Assembly (NCBI GenBank): GCA_959347315.1
Contig: OY365809.1
Coordinates: 40,369,219-40,433,218, forward strand
Length of the DNA: 64,000 nt
Direction of reading: 5' to 3'
Source: Bimastos eiseni
Lineage: Eukaryota > Annelida > Clitellata > Crassiclitellata > Lumbricidae
Shown one piece after another: positions 1 through 11,405 of this stretch. Within the stretch, counting starts at the first letter, position 1; the number at the start of each line of letters is the position of its first letter. A program made the position numbers and the translations under genes. The notes beneath the pieces were generated by a model. It saw only the letters and a list, made by a program, of their open reading frames with translations. It was not told the DNA's origin and did not search any database.

Positions 1-2260
1 CGCGTTGCGATGAAATCTAGTGGAATTTCTTATCAACATTTCGCTTAATTAAATACTCTAAAACACACTTTAAACTTCCATTTATCGATCTATTCAAAGC
101 ATAATTATCATCATCAATCCAGTTTCTACTTACAAACTACATGATAGGCCTACAATGAAGGAAGCAATAAAATACGCTAAAATACACCGAAGGCCCACGA
201 GGTAATAAAATACGCTAAACTACACTTTTACCAAAGTGCTCAATCTCTAGCTGAGCCAAAGCAAAATAAAGAAAATACACGAATCAACGAATCCACTCAC
301 CCAACGTTTTAACCATACCCAGTGTCTGCCTCTCGAATATACCATTATCGCTTTCCGTTGCCAAGGACATTTCACTCAGTGGTCAAATGAACACTATCAT
401 AATTCAAAAGTATAAAAATTGTGTTATTGTAATCTACTTAGTTTTGTAGCACACAGCCTCTAGCTCTACACGCCGTGTAAAAAGATTTCGATCAAGCGCC
501 TACCGCTCGTTGCATTTCAATGTGATTCCGCCATTTGTAAACAACTAGCTGCATGAACCATCTTTGGCATGAACCATTGATACGTATCAAATCCACTTAT
601 TGATGTATATTAGAAATATTATAAATAATAAGTAAGAACGTCAAATCAATTCGCTGTGATGTGACACCTTACCCTTTCTGTCTAGCTGTTCTTGTGGGAA
701 TATTATGTTTCCAGTTGTCCAGCGTAGGTGTGTAGACCTACGTCCGAACAGTGTAGGCCTAGGCCTACAGCTTTAAGTTGTGCGCGTATACGAATAATTG
801 TTCCGAAATTGGATCCATGAAAAAATATCCTGAGCAACACAGTTTATCCTGAGCACCATGCAGTACTCGATCATTACGACGGCATAGATGAACGTTACAT
901 TAATTAATAGGCCTACTATTGGAATGCCCATTCTCAGCGAAGCTAATTAAGCGTCAGTTGAATAATAGGCGAGCGTTTTTATCGTTCAAATAAGCTTATG
1001 CTGACATAGCCTATAGGCCTAGATATGTCATGAGTCATGTCACGATGTTGGTCACCATACTGATTTTTTAAGAGATTAATTGTCAACGACCTGAAATATT
1101 CCTGAATCGACGACTTGCAGCTGATTTTGGGGAGGACCTGGTGCCTCGGGTTGAACTTCCTGAATTTCTTGGAAGTCATCTCCGTTCCATATTGAGATGG
1201 TGACGATTCCTTGTATTGATGCAACAGGTTCAAAATCGGGCACAGCCATCGAAAAATGTAACAACTATTCTACGTTTCCGTGCCTGATATTTGATCTCAT
1301 TGGAACCAATAGGCCCTACAATGCTTCTGCAGCTGCAACGATTTTGTCATAAGGTCTCATAGACATCAGCGATTAGGGCTAATTCAGCTTGTTCCCATTT
1401 CATTGCTATTTACATGCAGGCGTTAGGATATTTAGTAGGCCTAGTATGCAATAGTTGCAATCTGTGTTGCGTAACACAGTGATAGAAAACGTAAAGGGAT
1501 AACGATTGAACCGTCAACGACTGTCGCACTTCGAAGTCAATAGCCTAACCGATTAATCTCTGCTTAAAACGGTCGAGCGTTATCATAGGTGCATCTACAT
1601 GTCGACGTTTCGACGGCGGCATCAAGACTGCGTAATCAACCGCGAATTTTATTTGCATAGAATCTCTAAGCTTGCGCGCGGATGAATTCCGAAAATTAAG
1701 TCCTTCAGTTTATTAAAATTAGTCCGATATTTCTATGTCTCATGCAAATCATACCGTTTTGCCACTGCTGTCATAGCGCGACAAATAGGAGGGTCACTCT
1801 TTAATTGTTCACTTAACTTAAAAAGCGAAGGAGAACGAATGAGTACACAGTCTACAAAAGGCAATTTACTACGCATAGAAATCAGAGTAATCAGGTTATA
1901 AATAGTACTGCCGTTCTGCAGGAGTATAGTATGACGCATCTACTCTGCGGAGGAATGTGAAGGTGAAGTCACAATCGCAAAACGACGCGGACAATAACTT
2001 TAGATTGCTGGCACGTGCCTGCTCATGTATGAACAGATGCTGGTTAGCACCATTAAAGTGATTTTTGTCATTCCTACTTCCTTGTGTTCCTTCGCCACCG
2101 GACGTCCGTCCATTCCGCATTTGGGTATTGATCCAGCCAGCGCCAGTCCCACGCCTGGAGAAAGAGGAGGGCGACGCTAATGGTCTTTGTTATCACAGTA
2201 ACCCCACATCTAGTCGTTAAAACGAAATCAACACTTCTTTGTTTATTATAGACAGGTCAC
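1..2260. other. Unannotated non-coding stretch
   Basis: No open frame here resembles a known protein and no clear splice-bounded coding block was seen on either strand. TAGGCCTA-like motifs recur. The short open frames look like chance ORFs. Confidence 0.5.
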
Positions 2261-2269
2261 AGTTTTTCC

Positions 2270-2425
2270 AGTAACCTTGATGGAAATAATACAGAGCACA
2301 CAACTAGTATTTTTACAACCTTCACAACTAGTGTTCATAATTTAGGCATTACCATTGATAGCACTCTTTCGTTTGCTCAACACATATCTAAGGTAATTAA
2401 AGGTCCTTAAAATCACTTCAAGCTC
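2270..2425 (+). pseudogene. CR1/L2-like LINE reverse transcriptase fragment
   Basis: One frame reads LGITIDSTLSFAQHISKVIK. This matches the conserved block after the catalytic core of CR1/L2-clade reverse transcriptases, where the usual form is LGVxxDSxLSFxxHI. A nearly identical block recurs at about 10410-10470. The fragment has a stop soon after and is far shorter than the family's ORF2, so it is dead. Confidence 0.6.
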
Positions 2426-2743
2426 TTGTTATTGTACACCAAAAGCACGCACAATATACGGACAATAATGTTTATATCAATCAAAATTCATTTATTAGGT
2501 TGTTATTTGACACAGACACAGCTTAGAAATAAAACAACAGCATTTAGTGCCTGGGGCATAACTGGAAAACACAAAGGCGTCAAAGGGAGAACTTACAGTA
2601 ATCATAATTGTAATGTAGTCAAGCATTTATATAGGGCCGCTCAAATCAACAGCTCTATCAACGGGCGTCTGTGCATGGGCAAGGGAACAGAAAAGTCTTA
2701 AGGCATCTCCGAAACTGGCACGCCCATAGATACCCGATACTCC

Positions 2744-2933
2744 CTCTAGTGTATATAATAAATCTCAATGGGTGAAACCAGCTCTAGTGTATATAATAAA
2801 TCTCAATGGGTGAAACCAACTCTAGTGTATATAATAAATCTCAATGGGTGAAACCAGCTCTAGTGTATATAATAAATCTCAATGGGTGAAACCAGCTCTA
2901 GTGTATATAATAAATCTCAATGGGTGAAACCAA
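2744..2933 (+). repeat. 38-bp tandem repeat, five copies, at LINE 5' end
   Basis: Units begin at 2744, 2782, 2820, 2858 and 2896 and are almost identical. Each contains a TATA-like GTATATAATAAA. The length is not a multiple of three, so the array does not code for a repeated peptide. It ends about 105 bp before the LINE zinc-knuckle frame, a position like that of the promoter monomers of some LINEs. Confidence 0.9.
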
Positions 2934-3038
2934 CTCTGGTCGTCGGGGATACACGGTCCAATATGAATATGCTATTCAGCGATTCGGAAACGCAACCATG
3001 CATGATGGACACGCGGTCCAATACATGTACATCCTTTT

Positions 3039-3674
3039 GTGTCTCTACCCATACGTTGTTACAGATGTCAGAATTTTGGTCATTTAAGGAATCAGTGCAG
3101 AAAGTCTGAAGTATGCAGCTGGTGTAGCGGTAGCCACAACTATTTAGATTACGCTGCTTACAAATCATGTCCAAAATATATTGAATTACAGAGTGCCCTT
3201 AAAATTAGAGCAATAGAGAATATTCCCTTAAATGAGGCAATGAAGAAGGCTAAGGCAATTAGGGAACAGAATCTTGTTAATGATACTAGACATAATCAGA
3301 TTAACATACAGATGGATAAAATTCCTACTTATGCATCCCAACTGAAAATTGGAACCACGCATGATATTGTACCATTGCCATTAGGGTTACCAGCCCAAGG
3401 TAAACCTTCTCTTAAACCAGTAAATCTCAAAATATCACCTGACATAGTAGGATCATTTCTGAATTTCGATAAAAACAAATATAAATCATTTACGACAGAT
3501 CATAGGGATATACATGTTCAAAGTCCTGATTCGTCTCTTAATCAGTCATTTGTACTTGGCGTTTTGGCAGCCATTGATAAATCTAAAAATAAAGAGCAGC
3601 TTAAATCTCTAATAAGTCAAGTAGCATCTGAGATGTTGTTTAAGAATGAGATCCATTTCGAATGTATTAAATAA
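3039..3674 (+). pseudogene. LINE ORF1 (gag-like, CCHC zinc knuckle)
   Basis: This open frame of 212 codons has a retroviral-type zinc knuckle near its start: C7, C10, H15 and C20 in the pattern CX2CX4HX4C (CYRCQNFGH). A second Cys/His cluster, CSWCSGSH, follows. It is the nucleic-acid-binding ORF1 of the I-clade LINE. The frame opens with a GTG rather than ATG at 3039, so the true N-terminus is upstream or lost. The C-terminal two thirds is lysine-rich and of unknown fold. Confidence 0.75.
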
Positions 3675-3714
3675 GTAATTTGAAATTAAATCCTGTAATA
3701 AAAATAATAATAAT

Positions 3715-4517
3715 TCTTTAAAATTATCCCATTATCGCTCTTTCTATTCTGCAATGGAATGCTAACAGCTTATACAATAATAAAGATCATATTAGAAATT
3801 TTATATATAATACAATTAATCCTCCTGATATAATATGTGTACAGCAAACGTATCTTAAACTTAAATATAATGCTCCTAAATTAGATGGTTATAATGTTAT
3901 ACGTAAAGACTGCATAACTAATAAAACGGGGGATTGGTTATATATATAAAAATAGGTTTAAATTTCACTGTTGTAGATTTACATGATGTTTTGAATATAG
4001 AAATTCAAGGAATTTAAATTAAAACAATAAATGGACATTTGAAATTTTTTAATATGTATTGGTCCCCATCGCAAGAATGAATAAAACAAAATTTTCAAAA
4101 ATTTTCATGCATAAACGGTCACTTATGGTAGGAGATTATAATACTCATAATAAAATTTGGGGTTCCTCACAAACAAATGTAAGGGGTAAAATATTAGAGG
4201 ATATATTAATTGAAACTAACACAGTGGTACTTAATACGGGACAAGCTACACATATTAGTTCAAGGCAGACAAATATTAATTCAGTCATTGACTTAAGCAT
4301 TTGTTCACAAGATTTAGGTTTAAATGCAAAACATAGAGTTACTAATTATAATATGGGTTCTGATCATTTTGCCTGTTTAACTAACATAAATGAAGAAATA
4401 ATTATAGAAAATAATTTGAGTATGCATGTATGGAAATTAAATAAAGCTAATTGGAAAGAATATAAGGAAAATACTAAATTAGCTTTAACAACTGAAATTT
4501 TGGATATCAAAGCATAG
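3715..4517 (+). pseudogene. LINE endonuclease domain, frameshifted
   Basis: The first part reads LQWNANSLYNN followed by PPDIICVQQTYL, the N-terminus of an APE-type LINE endonuclease. A stop at about 3948 and a frame change separate it from the second part at 4059-4517, which carries GDYNTHNKIWG and GSDHF, the catalytic D/N and DH motifs. In the first part the usual catalytic glutamate (QE) is a glutamine, codon 3845-3847. The domain is broken and probably non-catalytic. Confidence 0.75.
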
Positions 4518-4537
4518 ATGATAAGTATTATGCTATA

Positions 4538-4978
4538 GTGCAATGTATTACTGATACAGCTAAACAAGTGATATCTTATAAAAATTCTAATACTACAAAT
4601 AATAATAAAAAACAAAAGAAATTTAAACCATTGCCATATTGGAATGATAAATGTTCAGAAGTTATTTATAAAAGAAATCAACATAGGAATAAAATGAAGA
4701 AAACTAAGGAGCTTGGAGATTATCTGAAATATAAAAAACATGAAGCCATTGTTAAGCAAACAATTAAATCAGAAGATAAATCTAGTTGGCAAGATTATTG
4801 TACTGGGTTAACAGATCAAACAAAATTGGGTTCTGTATGGCATTGGGTTAGGAGAATGAATGGTGTAGAAAGTTATTCATCTATTCCAACACTCAAATGC
4901 AATGGATATTTAGTAGAATCTAACTTAGATAAAGCATATTTATTAGCTCAAACTTATGCTAAGACCAGTGACTCATAA
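4538..4978 (+). pseudogene. LINE endonuclease-RT linker
   Basis: This 146-codon frame is shifted from the preceding piece. It contains PYWNDKCSEVIYKRN and a lysine-rich helical stretch, the typical region between endonuclease and reverse transcriptase in I/Jockey-type LINEs. No catalytic residue is expected here. Confidence 0.65.
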
Positions 4979-5062
4979 AATTATAATGAGAAATTTATAA
5001 GTTACATTAAGGATAATCAATTACATAATAAATCAATTAATGTCGATGATAGTAATGATGAA

Positions 5063-6553
5063 ATGAATTTTTCAATGAAGGAATTATTTAATATTAATGA
5101 ATTAAAACAAGCAATTGCATCTGTTAAGAATAATAAGTCACCAGGTGAGGATAGAATCCCTTATGAATTATTTAAATATCTACATAAAGATGCTATGATA
5201 GTTTTATTGGGATTTTTTAATGAAATTTCGGTTCAGGGAATTTTTCCAAATGATTGGCATCATGCTATTATTTTGCCTTTGTTAAAACCAAGTAAAAATG
5301 CAGAAATTCCGGATTCATATCGACCAATTTCTTTGACAGCTACTATGTGTAAAATAATGGAAAAAATGGTAAATAATAGACTGCAATGGTATTTCGAAAA
5401 AAGTTCTCTCATAACTAAAAACCAATCAGGTTTCCATAAATATAGAAATACCATGGATCAGATTTTGAAACTACAAGATACAATATTAAAGAAATTAAAG
5501 AATAAGGATCATGTATTAGCAGTATTCATTGATGTTAAAAGGGCTTTTGATATGCTGCATGTACCAACTCTTATACGAAAATTTAAAATAATTAGGTATC
5601 ACAGGCAGTATAACTACATGGACAGAGAATTTCTATCTGAAAGAACATTTCAAGCAAAAGTTGGTTCTGAAATGTCCACTAAATTTAAGCAACAATATGG
5701 CACACCTCAAGGTTCAATAATTTCTCCTTTGTGGTTTCGGATTATGATTAATGACATTCCATCAGGACCAGAGGGAGTTGATATGTCACTTTTTGCAGAT
5801 GACAGTGCTGTTTATTTAAGCCATAGGAATGTAAAAATATTGGAAAATAAAATACAACAATCAATTAATTTAATAAATAACTGGTGTAATGAAAATGGCT
5901 TCAAAATTTCAATAAATAAAACAGTTGCAGTTTTATTCACTAATAGTATAAATATACCCAATATAAATATTAAAGTTGATCAACAAAACATTAAAATGGA
6001 AAATAAAGCTAAATTCTTAGATGTAATTTTTGATAAGACATTAAGTTGGAGACCTCATATAGATTATATAATAGAGAAATGTAAGAAAAGATTAAACCTT
6101 ATGAGAGCACTCTTAGGATATCATTGGGGTGCTTCAAAGAAAGCTTTATTAGCTATATATAGAGCTCTAATTAGATCAATTTTAGATTATGGGGATGTAG
6201 CATATTCATCAGCTTCAAAATTAATATTAAATAAAGTGAATACAATCCAAACTGAGGCTTTAAGATTATGTTGTGGTGTACCAAAGTGCTCCTCTGCTGC
6301 AGCCTTACAAAATGAATGTGGGGAAGTACCTTTAAATTTAAGAAGATTAAATAACTCTATTAAAATGGAAATTAAAATAATTGGTAATAAAAATCATCCA
6401 TGTACATCCACTACTAAATTACATTGGACAGACATCTACAGAACACCTCAGAATAAAAATAACTATTTTTATTCGTACTCAATAATTCATTTCATCTATC
6501 ACAAATACATCATTCATTGGACCTGCGTTTCCTTCATGCCCTCCTTGGAATAA
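5063..6553 (+). pseudogene. LINE reverse transcriptase
   Basis: This is the longest open frame of the element, about 496 codons. It carries KSPGED near residues 25-30, SYRPISL near 85-91, QSGF near 121-124, motif A FIDVKRAFD at 155-163 with its aspartate, motif B GTPQGSIISP at 213-222, and motif C FADD at 244-247. The catalytic aspartates are intact. The last 40 or so residues are out of frame: the conserved GPAFPSCPPWN block is read in another frame just before 6560, which shows a frameshift near 6450-6490. The start at 5063 is only the first methionine after an upstream stop. Confidence 0.85.
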
Positions 6554-6572
6554 TCAGCAAATTGAAATAGAT

Positions 6573-7187
6573 ATGAGTGTCAATGAACAGATTACTAAAA
6601 AGACTACTAATCCAGAATTCATGAAATTAGCTGCTCAGGAGCTAGTATTGAAATATAATACTGAAATTCATATTTATGGAGATGGTTCAAAGATAGATGA
6701 TTTAGTAGTTGCTGCATTTACAATTCCAAGTTTGGATGTTATAAGAAAATTCAAATTATGTGATTATTCTAGTATTTTTGCTGCTGAATTAACTGCAATA
6801 AAAGAAGCAATTTTGTGGATTATTAATGATAAGGATTATAATAATTGTAATTTTGTCATTTTCTCGGATTCTTTAAGTGTACTATCTTCTATTCAGACGA
6901 ATAGGTGTAATTCTAGACCAACTTTATTTAATGAGTTATTAATGGAATTAAATAAATTAACACTACATAGAGTAAAATTGGTATGGATACCTGGTCATGT
7001 AGGTCTAAAAGGTAATGAAATGGCTGATAAAATGGCCAAACAAGCATTGCATATTGAGTCTATAACTTCTACAGATTATATAGAGCAGGAGGAAATATAC
7101 CCATTGATTAAAACATATATAATCAATAAATGGCATTGCAATATATTAATGATGATAAAGGAAATTTTTATAAAAATATATGCTTAA
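6573..7187 (+). pseudogene. LINE RNase H domain
   Basis: A ribonuclease H fold is visible. YGDGS carries D37, AAELTAIKEAI carries E72, FSDSLSVL carries D99, and the C-terminal WIPGHVGLKGNEMADKMAK carries the last aspartate, D152. All four acidic active-site positions remain. It follows the reverse transcriptase in another frame and overlaps the next piece. The presence of this domain places the element in the I clade. Confidence 0.85.
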
Positions 7188-7513
7188 TTGTTTCCACTGA
7201 TATTAAGTTAATAGATCCATGTAGACAAAAAGAGGTACAAATTAGTCATTTAAGATTAGGAGTTGCCCTTACTAATAAAAGATTATTTCTAATGAGAAGG
7301 CATCCCAATGGATTGTGTGACTTATGTAAGACTACAGACAGCATTGAACATCTATTAATGGAGTGTAAGAAAGAAAATATAGCCTCTACGTTGAAGGATC
7401 AATATAGCAATTATGAACTAGAACTAAACGTAAAAAATTTACTTGATGTAGGATGTATGCAAAGTATCATTTATAGACTTATTAAAACAATAAATAAAGG
7501 GATATTACTGTAA
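7130..7513 (+). pseudogene. LINE C-terminal Cys/His tail
   Basis: The frame overlaps the RNase H piece and ends the coding region. It contains SHLRLG and CDLCKTTDSIEHLLMEC, the CX2C...H...C motif that closes ORF2 of I/Jockey-type elements. Confidence 0.75.
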
Positions 7514-7720
7514 TTAAAGCTCTTTCATTTATAATACTATATAATTTATTGTATGTGTATTTAGATGGACTCGACACACCACGTAATTATCTGGCTGACG
7601 CATACTAATTAGCTCAAGTGATCTCAGTAGCATGACTATTGATCATAGTGATATATAGGTGTATAAAAATAATAATTATAGGTATATTATTATAATTCAT
7701 AAATATCTTATAATTACATT

Positions 7721-8067
7721 ACATAGACAAGTTCAGCCCTTAGCTGCTTACGGAGATATAAAAGTCAAAATTTGGACGATTATGTCCTTTTAAACAATCC
7801 AATTTCTTATTGACATTAAAATTAGCAGTATGTCAACACCATTAAAATTAGCAGTATGCCGTGGACAGTGGTGACTCTACAGAGGGGCCATGAGTGATAG
7901 TGCCCCACCAACTGAGTTCGTGGTTCCCACCGAAGGGCCCTTCAAATTTGAGTCCACTTTCAGTTTTTATGAAACGAGCCATCCAGATGACCCCTTTGTC
8001 ATACTAACGAGCCCTGTATGGCCCTCTGTTGAGAGCTGCCACTGGTTGTGCTCTCCCAAAATGGTGT
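7721..8067. other. Unannotated stretch
   Basis: A short direct repeat (CATTAAAATTAGCAGTATG, around 7814 and 7840) is present. The open frame near 7890 matches nothing recognised. No gene is supported. Confidence 0.4.
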
Positions 8068-8069
8068 CT

Positions 8070-8363
8070 GCTCGATAGTCCGAAGGTTCGAAAGTCTGAA
8101 GATTCTATTCTACGACATTAATTTAAATACAAGCTGGATTAATTGATGAAAAGAATGTGTAAAATTGGGAACTGGATTAATATGAAAAGAAACATGCCTA
8201 AATGGAAGCTGGATGAATGAAAAAAAATGGTGCAATCCAGCTTCCAGCCAAGCATAATTCTTTACATCAACTAGCTTCCATTAAAACTGCAATATTATCA
8301 CCTATCAACCGAACGCCATGCAATCTTCGAACTATCGAGCCTTCGGACTATCAAACCTTTGAC
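8070..8363. mobile_element. Small foldback (hairpin) element
   Basis: The ends are inverted repeats of roughly 35 bp: GATAGTCCGAAGGTTCGAA at the left matches the complement of the right end near 8325-8362. Between them, subrepeats built on AAGCTGGATTAATTGATGAA run forward to about 8225. They then run in reverse as CATCAACTAGCTTCCATT to about 8290. The whole sequence can fold into one hairpin. The same subrepeat makes up the arrays at 13610-13812 and 27595-28790. No protein is encoded and target duplications were not clear. Confidence 0.65.
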
Positions 8364-8364
8364 C

Positions 8365-9484
8365 TATAGACACAGAACCCCAAAATATGCAAAAATCTAT
8401 GTGATGTAACTTATGGTTCTTTTATCTATGAATTTGTAAGTACTGCAAGGAATCCAATTTTGCTCAAGTTCCTGACTTCTTATCAACAGGCAGGAATTAT
8501 GTATTAGCTTTTAATGAATACACAGGTGCTCATTAGACATATAGTTAGTGCATGATTAGTTTCATGATGTCTGTGCTTTCCAAGGACATTTTCTTTGCGG
8601 TGATCACCAAAGTCGGGTTTACCGCTTACCTAGAAAGTAAAAGTGACTTTTGAAAGAATAATGCTGCAGACCGTCATTGGTAAAATAATCCAGGACGGTG
8701 TTCAGCTCCTATCCTTGTAAATAATTTTTTGACGATGAACAATCTTGTAGTGTCGCAAATTGCTGTTAATAGGTCTCGTACTACATTATGATAACCTAGT
8801 ATTTACCAGCTACCTTCATGTACTTGGTCGTAACTGATTTTACCATTACTATGCTGGTAGTCAGATGCCAGTCATACATGCAAGAGCAAGGGTAAACATA
8901 ATTTACAGGTTCACACATACTTTGTGCTTTAAAAAAAAAATTTGCAACAGACATGGATAATAGTGGAATCATTCTGCTAATCTTGCAGATATCAGTTCTC
9001 TTTGTTCTGTATACTGTATACTGATTGTCAGTCACTGCCTGTTGTTGTGATGAATTTGTCAATACAATAGCAATAATTAGCACTCTTTCACTGTCCTTCA
9101 GGTAGCTGTGATCCATTTGAATCCAAACCATATACCTGTGGTTACTTTTCTTCTGCCAATGTATGCTATGGCAAAGCAGACTTAGTGGCAATGGCCTGGG
9201 AAATTTAGAGAAGATAAATTTATTGTAATGATGGTAATAAAAAGTTTCCAAACATTTTTATAGACAGGCAGTCCACTGTGTGGGTCATTGTGTAGAGAAG
9301 TAAGTTACAATTCAAGATTAAGGTGAAATGGGTGGCCAATGGTGGTGGTTGGGTTCCACTGTGGATGACCATTTCAGAGATATCTAAGATCTGCCTTGAG
9401 TCACAGTGCATGCAATTTTTGGTTATGGTTAAGGGTTGCCTTAGCAGATGCAAATGTGTTACTTAGGCTAACCTTGTATGCACA
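8365..9484. other. Unannotated stretch
   Basis: The open frames on the minus strand at 8796-9453 show no recognisable motif or domain. Nothing was identified. Confidence 0.4.
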
Positions 9485-10860
9485 GTTCTCTAATCAAAGA
9501 CTTTGGAATGGCTGGTTTCTTTGCAGCTTCTTCCGTGTAGGCAATCCAGTTTTAGAGCTCATCATTCTACTGTAACTGCTCTCCTATCTCTTCTGTCAGA
9601 TGGCTACTCCACCGTGAACAAGTCCCATATTACACTATTAGATCTGTTTATGCTTCTTCAGCATTTGATTTGGTTGATCATGACATTCTCTTATGATGAC
9701 TTAAATCTCCTTTGTCTTAGTGTTCCTCCTCTTCACTGGTTTCGATCCAATCCCATATATCGCTCAAAACGGTCATTCTAGGTCGATGTTTCTCAAACTA
9801 AGGGTCGCGACCCAAAAATGGGTTGCCATGCTTCACGGCTGTTTCATCATAGTTCCATTAAATTCAAAGAAGCCATATGTAACTTTTCTTTTCACCTTCT
9901 TTGTTGTATAGTTACTACAGTATACTATTCTACTGAGTAAGCCTTAAGTCTAGTCTAAATATTGAGTGTATTAAATGCATGCATTGTAAATTTACATTGA
10001 AATGCCGCTTAAATTGTAACTCGATATTGTTCGCCTTTTTGAGGTGGGTCACGGGAATTCCAAGAGTGAGTTCCAAAAGTCTGGGAAACAGTTCTAGGCG
10101 ACACCCGCAACCCATGGGTACATGTTAGGTTTGGGGTGCCTCAATGATTCATACTGGATCCACTTCTCTACATAATATGCACAGCTAACGTCCTCTTTTT
10201 TTTGCAAAACATTCTGCAGAGGGACACCTGTGCTGATGATGGTCCGCCTGCAGATCAACTTGCCCTTTCTCAATCCATTGAGTGTTTTTTCAAAACTTCA
10301 TTGACGGATATCCTCGAATCACGTCTCTGTCAATTCGACAAAAACTCAGTACCCCTTAAACTCGACTTTGACCTATTTCTGAACGATTTCCATTGCTCAC
10401 TTTCTCTACTAGTGTTCTTGACCTGGGTGTCACCGTTGATAGTATTCTTTCGTTTGCTGAACACATATCTAATCTACCTTGGTCTAGCTTCTGTCACCTG
10501 CACCTTCTTCCATCTATACTCTATAGTATACGCTTTTGTTTGCTCACGCATAGATTAGTGTAACCTGCTACAATTGGTCTTTACTGTTCTGAAAGCTTGC
10601 CTTCAATCGGTGCTAAATGCAGCTGCCCGTTTGATTGCTTGCCTTCCTCGCTCCTCTTGTATATCTGCTTTCATGACTGAGCACTTACACTGACTTCCGC
10701 TCATAGCCCGCATTCTGTTTAAAGTTATTTTCCTTATTCCCAGAGCGTTTTGGGTCAAGCTCCACACTATCGTTGTGACCTTATCGTTTCGGCTGCCTCT
10801 CGGCGTCCTCTGATGTTATTGCTATTACGGTTGCATGCGGTGTTGTGTGGTCAGATTTAC
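9485..10860 (+). pseudogene. CR1/L2-like LINE, degenerate ORF2
   Basis: Translated pieces in several frames follow the order of a CR1/L2-clade reverse transcriptase. QSSFRAHHSTVTALLSLLSD lies at about 9550-9610. A degraded GVPQ block with ILDPLLYIICTA lies at about 10130-10190. LDLGVTVDSILSFAEHISNL lies near 10410. AARLIACLPRS, then LPLIARILFKVI, lie at 10610-10740. Many stops and frameshifts make it dead. A hAT miniature at 9784-10091 splits it. Confidence 0.75.
9784..10091. mobile_element. hAT-type miniature element inside LINE remnant
   Basis: The left end CGATGTTTCTCAAAC is followed by GGGTCGCGACCC. The right end ...CTGGGAAACAG is its inverted counterpart, as in non-autonomous hAT elements with CAGTGTTTCTCAAAC-like ends. 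An 8-bp target duplication is nearly intact: TTCTAGGT at 9776-9783 and TTCTAGGC at 10092-10099. It has no coding capacity and interrupts the CR1/L2 ORF, so it is younger than that LINE. Confidence 0.75.
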
Positions 10861-11075
10861 TACACAGCCTCACATAGATACACAAAAAACGTTCGGGTTT
10901 CAATGGAACCCGTACATTTTCTATGTATGCGTGTGGGGTTGTAAAGGCAAATGGAGGAAAAGGATGTTGAGGAATTAGTTCACTTCGATTCGCTACGTGG
11001 CGCCATGTATACGGTGTTTATTTAACAGATCAAAATTAGCTCATCTCTATTCGCTAGGTGGCGTCATATACACGG

Positions 11076-11345
11076 TGTTTATTGCGGTTACGATCTCTGT
11101 TGCGATTGCTGTTACGGTCGCTGTTATTGCTGTTGCGATTGCAGTTACGATTACTGTTACTGCAGTTACGATTGCTGTTACGTTTGCTGTTACGTTTACT
11201 GTTTTTGTTGTTACGATTGATGCCATTGATGTTACGGTTGCTGTTATTGCTGCTACGATTGTCGTTATTGCTGTTACGGTTGCCGTTAAGACTTATTGCT
11301 GCTACGCTTGCTGTTATTGCTGTTAAGATTGCTGTTAGGTTTGCT
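11076..11345 (+). repeat. GTTACGATTGCT minisatellite
   Basis: Degenerate 6/12-bp units of the type GCTGTTACGATT repeat for about 270 bp. The open frames over it give only repeated valine/alanine or leucine/arginine strings and are artefacts of the repeat. Confidence 0.85.
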
Positions 11346-11405
11346 GTCTAAATGTTTTGAGTGACGCCATTGCGTCTTCGGAATTTATATAGCACAGAAA
11401 TTACT

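Larger units (their letters stand above)
2744..7720 (+). mobile_element. Non-LTR retrotransposon, I-clade, inactive copy
   Basis: In order along the plus strand lie a gag-like protein with a CCHC knuckle, an apurinic-type endonuclease, a reverse transcriptase, an RNase H and a C-terminal cysteine-histidine motif. The presence of RNase H with this order is characteristic of the I clade (I, Nimb, Ingi and relatives). The element is strongly A+T-rich. Frameshifts and stops divide the coding region into at least six pieces. The 3' untranslated part is AT-rich and fades out near 7700; its exact end is uncertain. No target-site duplication was identified. Confidence 0.85.

Noticed and set aside
10997..11351. 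Open frames of about 100 codons over the GTTACG array
   Set aside because: The translation is only valine/alanine or leucine/arginine repeats produced by a 6/12-bp period; no start context or homology.
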